Positions 37,461 to 50,768 of a DNA stretch of 64,000 bases are shown one piece after another. Origin of the DNA: Dirofilaria immitis (lineage: Eukaryota > Nematoda > Chromadorea > Rhabditida > Onchocercidae); assembly GCA_024305405.1 (NCBI GenBank), contig JAKNDB010000076.1:492501-556500 (forward strand), read 5' to 3'. Position 1 is the first letter of the stretch, and every line of letters starts with the position of its first letter. The notes beneath the pieces were generated by a model. The model was not told the DNA's origin. It worked only from the letters and a program-made list of their open reading frames with translations, and made no database searches. The position numbers and the translations under genes were made by a program.

Positions 37461-40400
37461 AGAGCACTATGGCATTTGCATTTTCAAACATCCATTCTAA
37501 ATGAATCGTATCAATATTTAAAACAGTTAACATCATAAAAGCAATTCGTTCGGTATTGCTTACATCAGTTAGAAATTTACGAATCTCTGAGGAGAAACAA
37601 ACTGACATAGATTATGTAATACAGAATTAAAGTTTTTATCCATGTTCTTTTGCAGGTTCTGAGTGAAGCGAATCATGCAATTGAAGTTGTTGAGTCATAG
37701 ATGCTAATGCCATGGCATAAAATATAATTATTATGATTACTTTTGTCTTACTGTAATGGTTGGAAAGCAGCAACGTTATGAATAAGGATTGTCTTTCAGG
37801 ATGATTCAATTATGCAGAATGAAATTTTTAAGAATTTTAAAATTTATTTGTTTTAATGATGAAAGATGCCTAGTAGAAGAGTAGTGCTCAAAATAAGAGG
37901 CACAAATCAGAAACAGCTATTTTCGATATCATGTATATATCCTTGCCTCTTTTCACAAAATAATATTAATGTGTTTAGTTTTTACAAAAACAACTTTAAG
38001 ATTGATACTATCATACCATTTTTTTTTTACAAGATTATCGGATAATCATGTGGAATAGCGAGAGATTGATTTTGAGTATTTTTAGATATCCTATATAATG
38101 GAAGATACAAAAGAATGAAGGAAAGGTGAATAGAAATTTGGAATAGTATTCATGAAGTTTAAGCAAATAATCAATTTATCCATTTGAAAAGTTGCAGTGT
38201 GAATGAAGTTGATATGATCAATCAATCAACATTGAGCATGATTGCATCTACTATACAAATTCATACATCACCATTAGTGAAAGTGGTACGATATATCACA
38301 TCGCATCGATGATAAAGAGATGAAAAACACCGTTTATTGTTTTCTTCTCTTTCTTCTTCTGCTCTGAACTACGAAATGCAACTAGACGAATAAGCAAAAT
38401 TTTATGCTGCCAAAAATAAGAAGAAATAAACTACTATAAAATCTACTATAAAATTAAGAAGCAAAGTTAAAACTTTTATAATAATGATAAAGAGCCGCTC
38501 ACTAATACCATTTCATTAATGTTTGTACATACATATACATAAATGAGATGAAGATGAATACGCAGAAATGGTATAAGTTATTGCAATAGTTTGATTAAGC
38601 AGAGTAATAAAAAATTGTTTTAAGATTTAAAGAGGATTTTAAAAGATTTAGATGTAAATGAGCTCAAAAATTCAAAAGTCGCTGAAATAATCCCAAAATA
38701 TGTTGGGAGTTATTAATTGCAAAAATGAAATGTATAGAATTGATATAGCAATAAGCAGATTAATAATAACAATACCTAAATTAATGGCTATTTTAAACGA
38801 AAAAGTCACTCTTTTCATAATGACTCATCTTCAGTTTTTGTCTCCTTTTGCAAAAATACAGTTATTACAACTTCTCTGACTTCGATTAGCATATTTTCCA
38901 TTAAGATACTCGCCCAGTAGAAGCTATCATCCATTCCTGAATTATAAATTTCTATCAGACAATTCTTACATTTCTTAGTATAGTTCTAAGCCTAAATATC
39001 GGCTGCAACAAGCAGTAAAATTTCACAAAAAGACTACTTCGTTCATAGGTAGATAGCAGTAGCATTGAAGTCACATAAAGAACTACCGAGCGGATGAATC
39101 AATCAACCTATGCGTGAAAATAGGCGAATCAATTTTCCAATCTTCCGATGGCAATATGCAAAACTGAAGAGTTAGCAAATAAAACTTTCAAAGATAAAAC
39201 AGCGAATAACAAAAACAGCACGTAAATAATATACGATAAGGCGCGTCCGGTCCATATGTTCAATCATCTCCGGTAGCCTACCGGATGGCTGTTGGAGAAT
39301 CTAAGGAACTGTCCTGACGTGCAATATCGGCTCAAAGCAGTGCTATTTGAGTTGAAGAATATTTGATAGCTGAAATACAGAAATAAATAGATATCCGGGA
39401 ATACGCCGCTAAAGCCGTTTGCCGATATGACTATTCCCTCTTTCTTTCTTCGCCAAATGATCTGTTACTAATGGAGTTGTAGTGGCATTTATTTGAAGTT
39501 ATAAAATGAAGTTGTGAAATAAAACAGAATACCGGTTAGATAATCATTTTAACGCCATAAATTTTGAATAATAGTGAAATAGCTCCAGAATCGAAATAAG
39601 TGAAATGTCAGATAGAATCCATCAAATTCGCTGCTGATTATTAAAGATTCACTTCTGTAGACAGTAATGATCAACATTTGGACATACAATTGATGCATGT
39701 ATATTTCCGAAATAAGTCAGAAATCTCTGCATGCATAGAGACAGCGGAATACAATAATGTTGCATATCCATATAGAATGAAATACTCAAATATTTATAAT
39801 AAATACTGAATTAAAATGAAGAATTGAGTAAGCAATGATAAAAAGTGATGGGATAAGCAATCGTCGTATCAGTGCAGTATGCAGGAATCAGAGAGAATTT
39901 GAAACGACGAAGGATGAAAGAGAGGAAATGATTGTTTCTTACTTCTGAAAGAAGTGGCTTGAGGTTCCAATGGCACCAGACCATTTCACGCCAATGGCAC
40001 CAGATCATCTCATTCCATTCCGCCAATGGCACCAGGCCATCCCAGTCTTCACTTTTGCTTATTCACTTCAACCAAGTGGCAGGATATACGAAGCGCACCA
40101 CTTTCTTCCTACATCAATTATGAAGCGATTGATCGTAAAGAAGAGACCGTGGGAGGAGCCGCTCAATACGATCAACGGATGATGTGCTACAGTCTTGGCG
40201 ATCGGCGATGTGTATTATGTTCGCTGTACGGACAGACACTCTTGTCGTTGTAAATGTATCAGTATGTCTATCTGCATGATGGTGATGATATTCAGTCGAT
40301 ATTTCATTAAGTAATGGTCATTATTGAATTGTCATTTAATAGGTAATCATTTAATAGGTAATTAATTAAGAGATATTGAAATAATTTTATCAAATAATGA

Positions 40401-42934
40401 ATCTGAAGATTGAAGATTAATATTATTATTTGCTTTATTTCATCCTTTACAAGAAATGCATTGCAGTAAAAGAAAAGATTAATTTATAACGGAATGGAAT
40501 GCAAAACAAATTGAGACTACAATAGAATAATAATAATAAGCGCATCTGTCATGCAAATAAACCATCTTTTTAATCTTGTCGGTTAAAAAATCTAACAGAT
40601 ACGGAAAAGAGAAGTTATCATTGACAAAAGCTATATAGATGATATTCGGAGAAAAAGCATGATGATTCGCTTTGACAATCAATCTTTAGGCGATAATAGA
40701 GGAACAAAATCAATGTATCAGAGCTGATATTTGCATAACTGCAATAGCTGTAGCTAACGTAAATTAATCTTTTAGTACGTGTTAAATATTTTGACTGATT
40801 GCATCCTTCATCAATGCAAATTCTTTTTTTTTTTTAATTTCATATTATTTATTCATCGTATTTTTATCGAAATATTGGCTTCTGTGCAACATTTCATGAA
40901 ACAGTTCAAAGATCTTGTCCCGTTTACAAGAAAATTTAATGCATTTCAAAATGTCAATTGCCCAGATTTGTTGATTCCATTAATCTTGATATTCGCAGTG
41001 TTCGATCACGTTCGATCATTGCTCAGATTTTCATCTTAGAATGAATGAAGGAGTGAACTTCTCTAGAGGCAAAAATTTGATACTGTCGACGTCAGAATTC
41101 AGTTTCATACGAATCAACCCCTATCATATCACATTTCAAACACTCTCGATATCAACCAGTGGAATTTTCACCATCTTAAGGATCTCGAAATAGGCCATTA
41201 CTATATTTTATACATTTACAAAATATATTTTCTTATTTAGATGTGAAATAATTTTGATAAAAAGCTCTGTAATCAGGTTGTGTTTTAGGTTCCGATCATT
41301 TAAATGTTATATATATTTAAAATTATACAAACGATAGCATTTAAAGTTGTGTTAGTAGTGTATATTTAAAAATATATGATATGTATATAAAAATCAACGT
41401 TTACAATTTCTTGTTCACATCAATGGCATAATATATATTTTGTGGCGGTAATCAAATATGACTATTAACATTGATTTCTCCTGATAATGACAGTAATGTG
41501 GCATTGGTTCATTGTTGCATCTGTAAAAAAATATTAGTTTAAAACTATAAAGTTTAAATAGTTCACTAAATAAAAATATAATTATTTGTAACGGAGAATG
41601 ATTTTCAAACATAGATAAAGTCGATAAGTAAAATTAATAAAAAGATTTAATAATTCTCTAATCTCCCAGCTTTTGCTCATATTAGCTGTTAACAAATAAT
41701 GAAAGTAATGAAGTGTATGTCATTTGTAAATTGCAGTGCTTGATCAAATTTCAAATTCGAATGGTTAGAAATATTCATTTTGAAAATAAGATTTACATTT
41801 TTGTGAAAAGTATGCAGCAATTTGATCAAATCAGATTAGACATTTGACCCGTTTTTGATTCTTACTGCATAGAATTTAAATGATCTCAAAAGTTCATTTT
41901 CGATTTTAGTTTCTTCAAATTTTATAATTTCAGTATGACCTTAGCTCGAACAAAGAGCAATTTTCGTGACTGGAATATTTCGAAATAAATAAAAAATCAA
42001 AGATCTTGGAAGCATGGCATATATAGTCCCACAAAAATGGAGCTTTTTTACAGCCTTTTAAATTCTTATATAAAATCATCATTGCTGAAGAAAAACTCAC
42101 TCATCAGTAAATTAATTTTTATATTGCTCAACTGTACAGATACGATTTGGTACCTTACTGTTCTTTGCTATGTCCTAAAACTTTTCATAGCTGAAATATC
42201 ATTTATCTAAATCACATTATTTCATTTTTATCTATCTACTTCGGAAAGGAATGGCTTCAAACAGAAGACAATTCTTCAAATACATCATTTTGTTATCTAA
42301 ATGTTGATGGAAGATGCATAAGATCCACTTATGCTGGCACTCTTCAATTTCCGTCCTGCGTATCGAAATTTCGTTTACGTGACAGACAGATATTTAACTG
42401 AGAAAACTTATGATTTCATTTAACTCCTCTAATTTTTTGGATACTGTGGCTAAAACAACAGGTAGCTTCAGCACCTACAAAACAAAACAGCGTTACTAAT
42501 TTATTGAAATTAGCATACAAAAAGAATTTTTTCTAGCATAAGTTTAACATCTCTTTAAAAGGCAAATATGAACAATAATATTTGGATGTTAAAAGATTAT
42601 GATTAGGCATTTCGTAGATCAAAGAATTTGAGCATATGATTATTTACATCTATGTGACGATGTGTTTTCTACGATTTAAAAAGAATATATTACAGATAAA
42701 GATAACCGAATTTGTAAAATGACTGACTGGGTAAAATGTCTTTGGAACAGCTTATAAAGCCACTTTTTCGTAGTCCTTGTTTTATATTAAAAACAAGTTT
42801 TCAATATATTTGGATGTCAAAAGGTTATGAAAACTTAAAAATTATTTCAAATCGAAAATTTTCAACGAGATTAATAAATCAATGTATATGCCTCCTTCAG
42901 TTTAAAGAAACTTCCTCAGATAATGCTCAATTCA
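37461..42934. other. large intergenic region with a G+C-richer island, no gene identified
   Basis: About 5.5 kb between the MARVEL 3' end and the innexin 3' end. From roughly 39,220 to 40,260 the sequence is clearly richer in G+C and in CG dinucleotides than its surroundings. It holds a tandem minisatellite (39967-40045) and a small hairpin (TCCGGTA-gcc-TACCGGA, near 39271-39287). Overlapping open frames exist there but none shows a known motif. A 17-bp direct repeat with TCATTTAATAGGTAAT lies at about 40331-40365. Confidence 0.5.
39967..40045 (+). repeat. three-copy minisatellite, CCAATGGCACCAG core
   Basis: CCAATGGCACCAGACCAT at 39967, CCAATGGCACCAGATCAT at 39991 and CCAATGGCACCAGGCCAT at 40023. 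The spacing is 24 and then 32 bases. The core is open in several frames. Confidence 0.92.
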
Positions 42935-45900
42935 TTAGGGACTGAAGTTTGATGAAAGCTGATAAGAATTTGCCTCGGATTTGTTTGAATTCTTGCGTTC
43001 CTGGCAGATATGCCATAATGCTGCAAATAAATCAGCTGCCACCAGTTCTCCAGCATTGTCACTAATCAAATGCAGCACTGTGATTGCATCCTTAATTTTA
43101 CTCATACTTTCTCTTTTCATAAAGACTTTTCTATAAAACTTTGAAGAAGTAATGAAAAATACAAAAATTACATCAAACAATGAGAACTTATTGGAATAAC
43201 AAATCTTGAACATCATTCAATAAGGAATCTGAATCGAATATTATTACATCTCTTTACTAATGTTTACATCTTTTGCTGTATCCCCAATCTTTCTCCGAAA
43301 TTATGGCCTACGATCTGCCAGTATGATATGCTATTAATGTTGATTGTGTGATATAGTATCATCTTTGACTAATTGTAGGATATCATTGAAAGAAAAAAGC
43401 ATGAAAAAAATCGATTGAAATTCTTCTCAAAAATAATTCAGAAGATTTCAAGTGGAAATAATCAAATAACATCAAAATGCAAACCTTCCCAGTCGAATTC
43501 TGTAAGAAATAATCGAGTTCCTTTTCCGCCGGTTCAATGTTATGAAAAGTCTGAAAACCTTGTTGAACTTCATTTATTCTTATATTTATCAAAAAGTAAT
43601 CTTTAATTAGAATTCAAATTCCGCTACAACGTATCCAACACTAATTATAATTATTGCTATTTCGATCTCGTCAACTCAATTTCAATCTGCTTTCAGCAGC
43701 AAATCTGTCTGAAACGTTGTTTATGTAATCCTTAATATTTATTTATTTTTGTTAAACTATTTAAAAATTATTTTTCATTTTCTATCTTTCTATTTTGATC
43801 AATCAAAAATAAAAATCAGATCAAAAAGCTACCAAATAAGAAATCACGAAGTTTTTAAAGTAGCTGGGGACAAAAATTATCATTATCCAGTAGGCTAAAT
43901 TAAGAATTGTTAATACACCCAAAGCCATCAACCAGAACCACAGAGCAAGAAATATTTTCTCGTTGAACATATTTATCATTAAAACGCACTGGACTGTTTT
44001 CCGATTCGTATTGCCAATTTCGCGGATTGTTACATCACAAAAAGTGATCTCAAATGAATAATATTTTGGCTAATGCAAATGCAGCTTTTTTTTAAATTGG
44101 CAATATTTGCATAATCATTTCAGACAAAAACATTTCAATCAATATTCCAAAAATTTCATAAATTTGCTTCAAAATTCTCCATTATATAATAAATCAAAAA
44201 TTTGGAATTTCAAATACGCAACTAACCCTCGGGAAATTTCCACTTACAGACCACTCTCTATCATGAATTAGATCGCTGAGGATTCGAATCCCCATAAATA
44301 ATACTGCATACCAAGAAAACGATTTAACATATAAAGTTGCACAATAATATTCAACACGTTAAAACATTTGCAAAATAAATATAATGCCGTAATATGAATT
44401 TGTCGGAGCGGTACTAAAAAGCAAAATTTTTCATTACTTTTTCAAAAATTTATTTTTCTTTTATTTTAATGAAAAGGGTGCAAAATTTGTAAGAGCAAAG
44501 TGGAAAAACCCAAAAATTTTCGAATCTTTTCGTTGTTAATGTCTTTGTAGCTATTCTCACTCTCACAACTTTTGTTCTAATATTATATTTTTTGAATCAT
44601 TGCCTTATAAGAATTGTAGGATATATATATTATGCAACAATGCTATGCAATCAATCTAATCAATTATTATAGCAATAAACCAACATAAGTTTTGGAACAT
44701 AAAATATGAAAATATATGTAGGCGTTACAGTTATCCACAATCGCTAGAAATTTAAAACATCTTCTAAAATCTTTGCATGCTTGAATCCATCATTTGAAGC
44801 ATATTTTTGTAATTGGTTTTTATTGACATATCTTTAAAATAAATTCTATAACATAAATTGCTATAATTCAAAAACTACTGTTGTTCTGAAGTAATTAATT
44901 CTTATGAAAAAATAATCTACGAATAAAAAGCACTAAGTCATTTTTACAACAACTTTTGGGATCACCGAGTATAGTCGGAGCAGAATCTAAATATGAATTA
45001 ATAGCGATAACTTGTCATAAAATTAATAAATTATCCATCATTCTTGATATCCTTGTGAACTGGTTAGCAATTGTTAGCATCAAAACTTTTACTATCATTG
45101 TGCTCAAACGCAATTATGTTGATAGTTGAAACATTTTCTCAAAACTTTTTTTTAGCTATAGATCGCATTTTCATTTTTAATTCAAGTGATTAGTTTAGCA
45201 AGAGACATAATATTACTTTATAATTTCTGCTTATTTTTTAATATTGATCATTCATGCTATATCTTTTGATATTTTAAGATCAGATTGTATTTATCAAAGC
45301 TCCTAGCATAGATTCTATTAAATTTCTTTTCTCTTCTTCCTCTATGCTAATTTTTTTAGAAGGTGTGATAAAGAATCATTAATAATTTGACCGTAAAATC
45401 TTAAATTTTCTTATTTCGTCGTTCAACACTTTCAAAAAGTGTGCAAGTGTTATTCTAATAAGCCTTTAGCACCTTTAACATAATTAATCAACTACAAAAC
45501 AAATGTTAAATTCAACTGATTTCTTTTATTAATTAAATGAATGGTTATACTTCTCACCTACGACATCGCCAGTTATTCGTAAAGATCACACTATCACTGC
45601 CTATTATGAATTTATCAACTGGTTATTTTAATTCATCTCTTTTTAATTTTCATTTCTTCTTTCTCCATTTATTGTTTTTTATTCCTTTTTTTTTTCTGAG
45701 AACGAATAAGGTTTTTGTTATTGGAGAAGTAATATATAAACAACAAGATAAGTTTATATATATTACTTTTCCCTTCATCAACTCCATACTTTATTAGCGT
45801 GCGAAGATATATTTACCTATCAATTTTGCATATTGATTTTTTCTTCGATTAAAATCCATCACATAAGTAATTTGTTCGGCATGTACAAATGAATCTTCTT

Positions 45901-47466
45901 GAAACTTCGCTTTCTGCAATTAATTAATTGAAAAGAAATTCGATTCACATTTTGCAGAAACGAAAGAATTTTACCTTTTTCAAATATCGTTTTTACCCAC
46001 TTTATTGGTTAGAATAGTTGCATCAATAATCGCTTGCATGTTTAATCCTGCAAACATGAGTGGTCATGAATGCTAAAAAATCGATATTAATTATTTTTAA
46101 CAAGAAAATCGGAGAGAATCGATATCGTTATCTATCAGTTCTATGCCAATACGTAACGGAAGAAACTGTGCACCTGTGCGCCAATTGAACATTGTCCAAA
46201 TGGCTCGAGGTATGAGAAATAGTAAAGCTTGTAAGATGAGAATGAACGGTATCCACTGATAATATTGTATCTGATGCTGGTCGCGTATAGTAGCATCCTG
46301 AAATGGTAAGCAAAAGATCTGAATAATCTGCGCTAGAGTTCTCGTAATATAATCGGTTGTCATAAACCGCGTAAAATTTGATTGGTTATTGGTTACAGTA
46401 TTTCTATGATACTAGCTTAGTTTGGAAATTTATAAGTGACTTATTTTGACTTTTATTGGAGTGCTGAATGCAAATTACCGTGGGAATATCATCTGCGAAC
46501 GGCAGAAAATAAGTACTTTCAATGAAGCAAAAATTCTCGATATACTGCTCCCAGCTATTCTAAAAAATAATTTCTAACATAAAATGAGTGAAGAAATGGA
46601 ACTTTCTTGATTTCAATCTAGTAGATCTGGCTTCGACACAAAAACTAGATTAACGTTCATGAGCTTTTCTGTGAATTAGATTGATATGATTTTTAAGTGT
46701 ATGGATTCTGAATATGATTGCTATAAAATACTGTTCTCAAATAATAAATGTTAAGCCAGGAGCCTTAATTCTAATAAATTTGCTTAATTTTGTCTAAATA
46801 AGATAATTATGAAGAAATTAATGTGAAATTCATAAGAAAATGATAGTTATAATAAAAAAAAAGCATCATTTTTCTCATTATGAATAAAACAGACATTAAC
46901 AAAAATCAATCTAAATCTATTGATTGATGTCTTCATTTAAAAAAAAAAGAAAGTTTAAATTTTCAGAACTTGAAATTCAGCCGGTACCCAGCATTGTAAC
47001 GGTTCGCCAACATATTGTTTAGCAGCGACAGTTATCGCACAAATTATTAGCATAATGTTAGTGAGTAAATAGTTACATCTATCCACCACATCGTCATCAT
47101 ATTTTGGCTTCAAACTTTGCAGGCATTTACCTAAAATTAATAAATTTTATCAAAAATTTCAAGTTGCATGCTCCAGTAATAAGATTATATTAAAGATTGT
47201 AAAATGAATAAAGAATGTTTAACTTGCCAAAATACAAAGTTTTTCGCAAAAATTAAAACTTGGATTTAAAAAGTCCTAATTAGCAAACATTAAAATTGCA
47301 TAAAAATATAATAACATTGCTTCTTGCTGGATTTTTTCAAAATATTAATTGGCTTGGTGAACAAGAAATAGTGAATAATGAATTCGATAATATTTCACCG
47401 GCGGATGAATTATATTGCAATGAATGAATCAAAAATATTTTAAAACTCACTAAAACTTTGGATCAT
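42935..47466 (-). CDS. innexin gap-junction protein
   Basis: Four-helix channel subunit of invertebrate gap junctions. Ten exons: 47466-47451, 47130-46970, 46559-46479, 46297-46174, 46047-46001, 45913-45817, 44413-44227, 44048-43833, 43550-43485, 43090-42935; about 383 residues. Family blocks in order: PKYDDDVVDR at the N-terminus, CWVPAEF and NSWEQYIENFC in loop 1, the YYQWIPF signature with helix 2, QLYMLNRFLG in helix 3, DREWSVSGNFPR with TFCDV in loop 2, VQCVLMINMFNEKIFLALWF at helix 4 and DAITVLHLISDNAGE in the tail. Paired extracellular cysteines are present. Exon 7 is one base short at 44283-44284 (GFE to ILSDL). Less certain boundaries are the exon 5 donor (GTGGGT, 46000) and the exon 10 acceptor (43091). 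Intron 6 is about 1.4 kb. The start at 47466 follows a good acceptor (47510). Confidence 0.92.
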
Positions 47467-50400
47467 ACTTTCGACGTCTAAGAGGTCAATTAGATGCTTC
47501 CACGAGTATCTGGAAAATTTGGTAAATTACTACTTGATTATAGGTTTAAAATACACGAATAAAGATAAGAACAAAATTAAAACATCAAAACAGCACAATG
47601 ATTTTTGAAGAATTCACCTCGAAAACTTTGCTCTAATTAAATGAAATCTGATTTAGTAATCTGATTGAAACAATAAAATTTTCAATTACGAAAAATAGCA
47701 AAATTTTTGATGTTAAGCAGCAAATTCGAACGATTTATTTATCGCTCGACTATAACTAAAAAGACGATTGGATGAACTGATAACAACAGCACGGCATGAG
47801 CACATTTTCCCGGAACATTCATCGAATTTTCATCACATAATGCTAATTCATAAATCGAAATGTCAAAACTTTTGAAATTTCAACTAATCAATTAATGTAT
47901 ACAAAATTTCCAAAATGAAAATTTTATTCTTTTAAATTAATAAAACTGCAAATTACACATACATATATTATATGCTAATCTATCGGAATATTTATAATCA
48001 ACCATATCTGTTTCAAATTTAATAATTTCCATGAAATCTTTTAATTTTTTTTTTTTTTAGATCTTAAAGCAAATTTTTATTTAGCGCCAAAGATTTTTGC
48101 TTGGAAATAATAAATTGTATTTGTAGAAATCAGAAATTTTGAATCGAATTCCAAGCCAAAGAGAAATTTTCATTTTTCCTGTCATTATCACTTATTCCGA
48201 CGATAAAACAGTAATAGTAGATAAATGATCTTGCATATTTTGGTCCTTTGAAAAGAAATTGCATTAATTTGGCAGCATCTATTATTAATAAGCAAAATCG
48301 AAACTTTGCATTCGTTGTGACTACTACATTTTCTTATGAGGAATGAAATGATAATACTAATTCCAGTAGTATATACCAGATTTTACAAGAATAATTGCGT
48401 GAGAATAAAGTTGATATTTTATCAGAAGACGAGATGTGATTATTTTTTTAATGAAAGAATTGATGTAAAGCAATAATATGACAGACTGAATCTGTTTTGA
48501 GTTTTCCCTAAAAACTATTATTTAATTGAGAAAACTTAAATCAACTAGTTTTAAAATCAAATCAACCAGTTTCAATATCTGTGTGATAATTTCTAACATT
48601 TGATTGTCGTTGATATTGGAAGTAATTAAATATTTCAAAAATGATTAATAACGGTCAGATTTCGTTAAGAACTGAACTTATTTTTGTCGATTACAATTTT
48701 TCTTTACTTGCTTGAATACTGAAGTGCCTTCACATCGTTGTTTTAATTAATTTGTGTTCAGATGCAATTTTGTATTTTCATGTATATAACAACTGATATA
48801 ATTCATGAGTATGCAACTGAAGAAAACGAACATGGTTATATCATAAAAATGATAAGGATAACAATAAATTGTCAATATCATATGTGTTTATATCTGCGCC
48901 GTTAAACCTTGTCATCACTATAAGCTGATGACAATTATGTGGATTTGAATTCAATTATTCAACTTTTGAACATCTATGTAGTTTTTAAATAATCAGAAGA
49001 GTTACAATAACAATAGAAATGATTATTTGTAGTTAGTTATAGTAAATATACCAATGTAATATTTTCTTTTTAAGCAAAATCCATTTTATTGTGTATTCTT
49101 GTGTAAGATATATCTTTGTGAAACAAACTTAAAAGTGATTGGTTAGAAAATTCTACAAATTTCAGTAATGATTATATTTAATAATTATGATTAATGTTTA
49201 TCATTTAAACAAAGACTTCATAATGATCATTTTCGCTTCAAAAAGTATTTTTATCTTTTCACTTTCTTATTTTATTTTTTCAAATAAATATAAATTTTAG
49301 AATTTAATTTGATTTCAGTATGTAATCTTTGGTTTTCAAGTCTATCATGAAATAATTCGTTTAGCATAAGTACAATTTTTAAAAATATATACATAATGAG
49401 GACTGATATTTTTCAACAAAATAGTGGCAAATTATTAGCGTTATAATCTACAATAGATTTATCGTATCTTTACGACGATTTCTTCATAAGAAGAATGATA
49501 AACATAACACACTTTCTAATGATAATATTGAAAAAATAGCCGGTTAAATTTAGGCTCATAAATGTCACTCCTGCTTACAATTATCATTATTTTATTAAAT
49601 CCATTCTTATCAAATTATAATAAAACATTAATGTCAATATAAAAATCAAGTAGTGTTGATCGATAGTCATCGTAGTGACACGTTCTGCTTGACATTTGTT
49701 AGGAAGATTGTTTACTGTGATAAAATCACATGAAAGGAGAAAAATCATTATTGTAGATACTAGAAAAAATATATAAAAATCATATGCAATGGTTTCGAAT
49801 TTTTCGAAATTGATTAATGAAACTAAATATTAGCACTAGTTACTCCATTTAGCTAACCAATCAAAGAAAGTAACTTATGAACTGATATGAAAGGATTTTG
49901 CAAGTAGCATCTTCAGGAACTTAGCGATACTTTTTATTATTGCCATTATTGCTAATTTAAAATATATTCAAATTTCATAGTTGTATGGTTGTTATTGAAA
50001 AATTGATTGATACGATAGTAAGTCGGGAAAATATAAGAGAGAAAAATTTTCTCATATTTACGCACTTTTCTCTTTATTGTGGTGCATTAATAAAACTTTT
50101 TAAAGGACACTATTATACGAAAAGAAATTATTATTCATCATGACAGCACTTATCCGCCATTATCTTTTCGCAGTCATACCGGAAAATGACATTACAATCT
50201 AAAATCTTTTAAATCATTGGAAAAAATTTCTTTGACTCACCCTCTGTACTATTGAAATTATTAGTGATAATTTTTCATTTAAAATTAGGACTATTTATTT
50301 TCCTTGATGATTTCATTTATGTACTGAATTGATTCATTGAAGGAGCGACTGTCAAAATAATTCAAAACTTTTTTTTAGTTATATCTTAGTTTTTCAAGAT

Positions 50401-50690
50401 TGGAATGAGCAAATTGTTTTCTTTTCATTTTTATGCTATAAGTTTTTGAAATTTCAAGCAATAAAAAACCTTAGATTTTCGAAGTGAATTTTGGCTTATT
50501 TTCAAATACAATTATAAATTTTATGAAACATCTGAATAGTAAAATATCTCTTTCCAAGATATTTACAACATATACATGTTTTATGAGATGTATACATAAT
50601 ATATGATATATGAGTGTAAATCATAAGAATGATCATATCAAAAGTCTTCGATTACTCTAATATCTTATTTTTGATGAATCATATTATACA

Positions 50691-50735
<45 letters not shown>

Positions 50736-50768
50736 TGGTATATATCACAGATATTCATTTAATTGAAT
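47467..50768. other. divergent intergenic region, no gene seen (innexin and collagen)
   Basis: About 3.3 kb, very A+T-rich, between two genes transcribed away from each other. A TTTTCCAG acceptor (minus strand, 47510-47517) 43 bases before the innexin ATG is a candidate spliced-leader site. A TATCACAG ending at 50750 is a weaker candidate for the collagen. A (TA)n run lies at 50693-50731. No other coding sequence is supported. Confidence 0.5.
50693..50731. repeat. (TA)n microsatellite upstream of collagen
   Basis: About 39 bases of uninterrupted TA, ending 37 bases before the collagen start codon. Confidence 0.95.

Noticed and set aside
39932..40253. Overlapping open frames through the CCAATGGCACCAG repeats
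   Set aside because: The frames owe part of their length to the repeat, and no start, splice or homology evidence supports a protein. Kept only as an unexplained island.
44275..44292. GATTCGAATCCCC, resembling a tRNA T-arm
   Set aside because: It lies inside an innexin exon whose reading is clear, and no A-box or acceptor stem is present.
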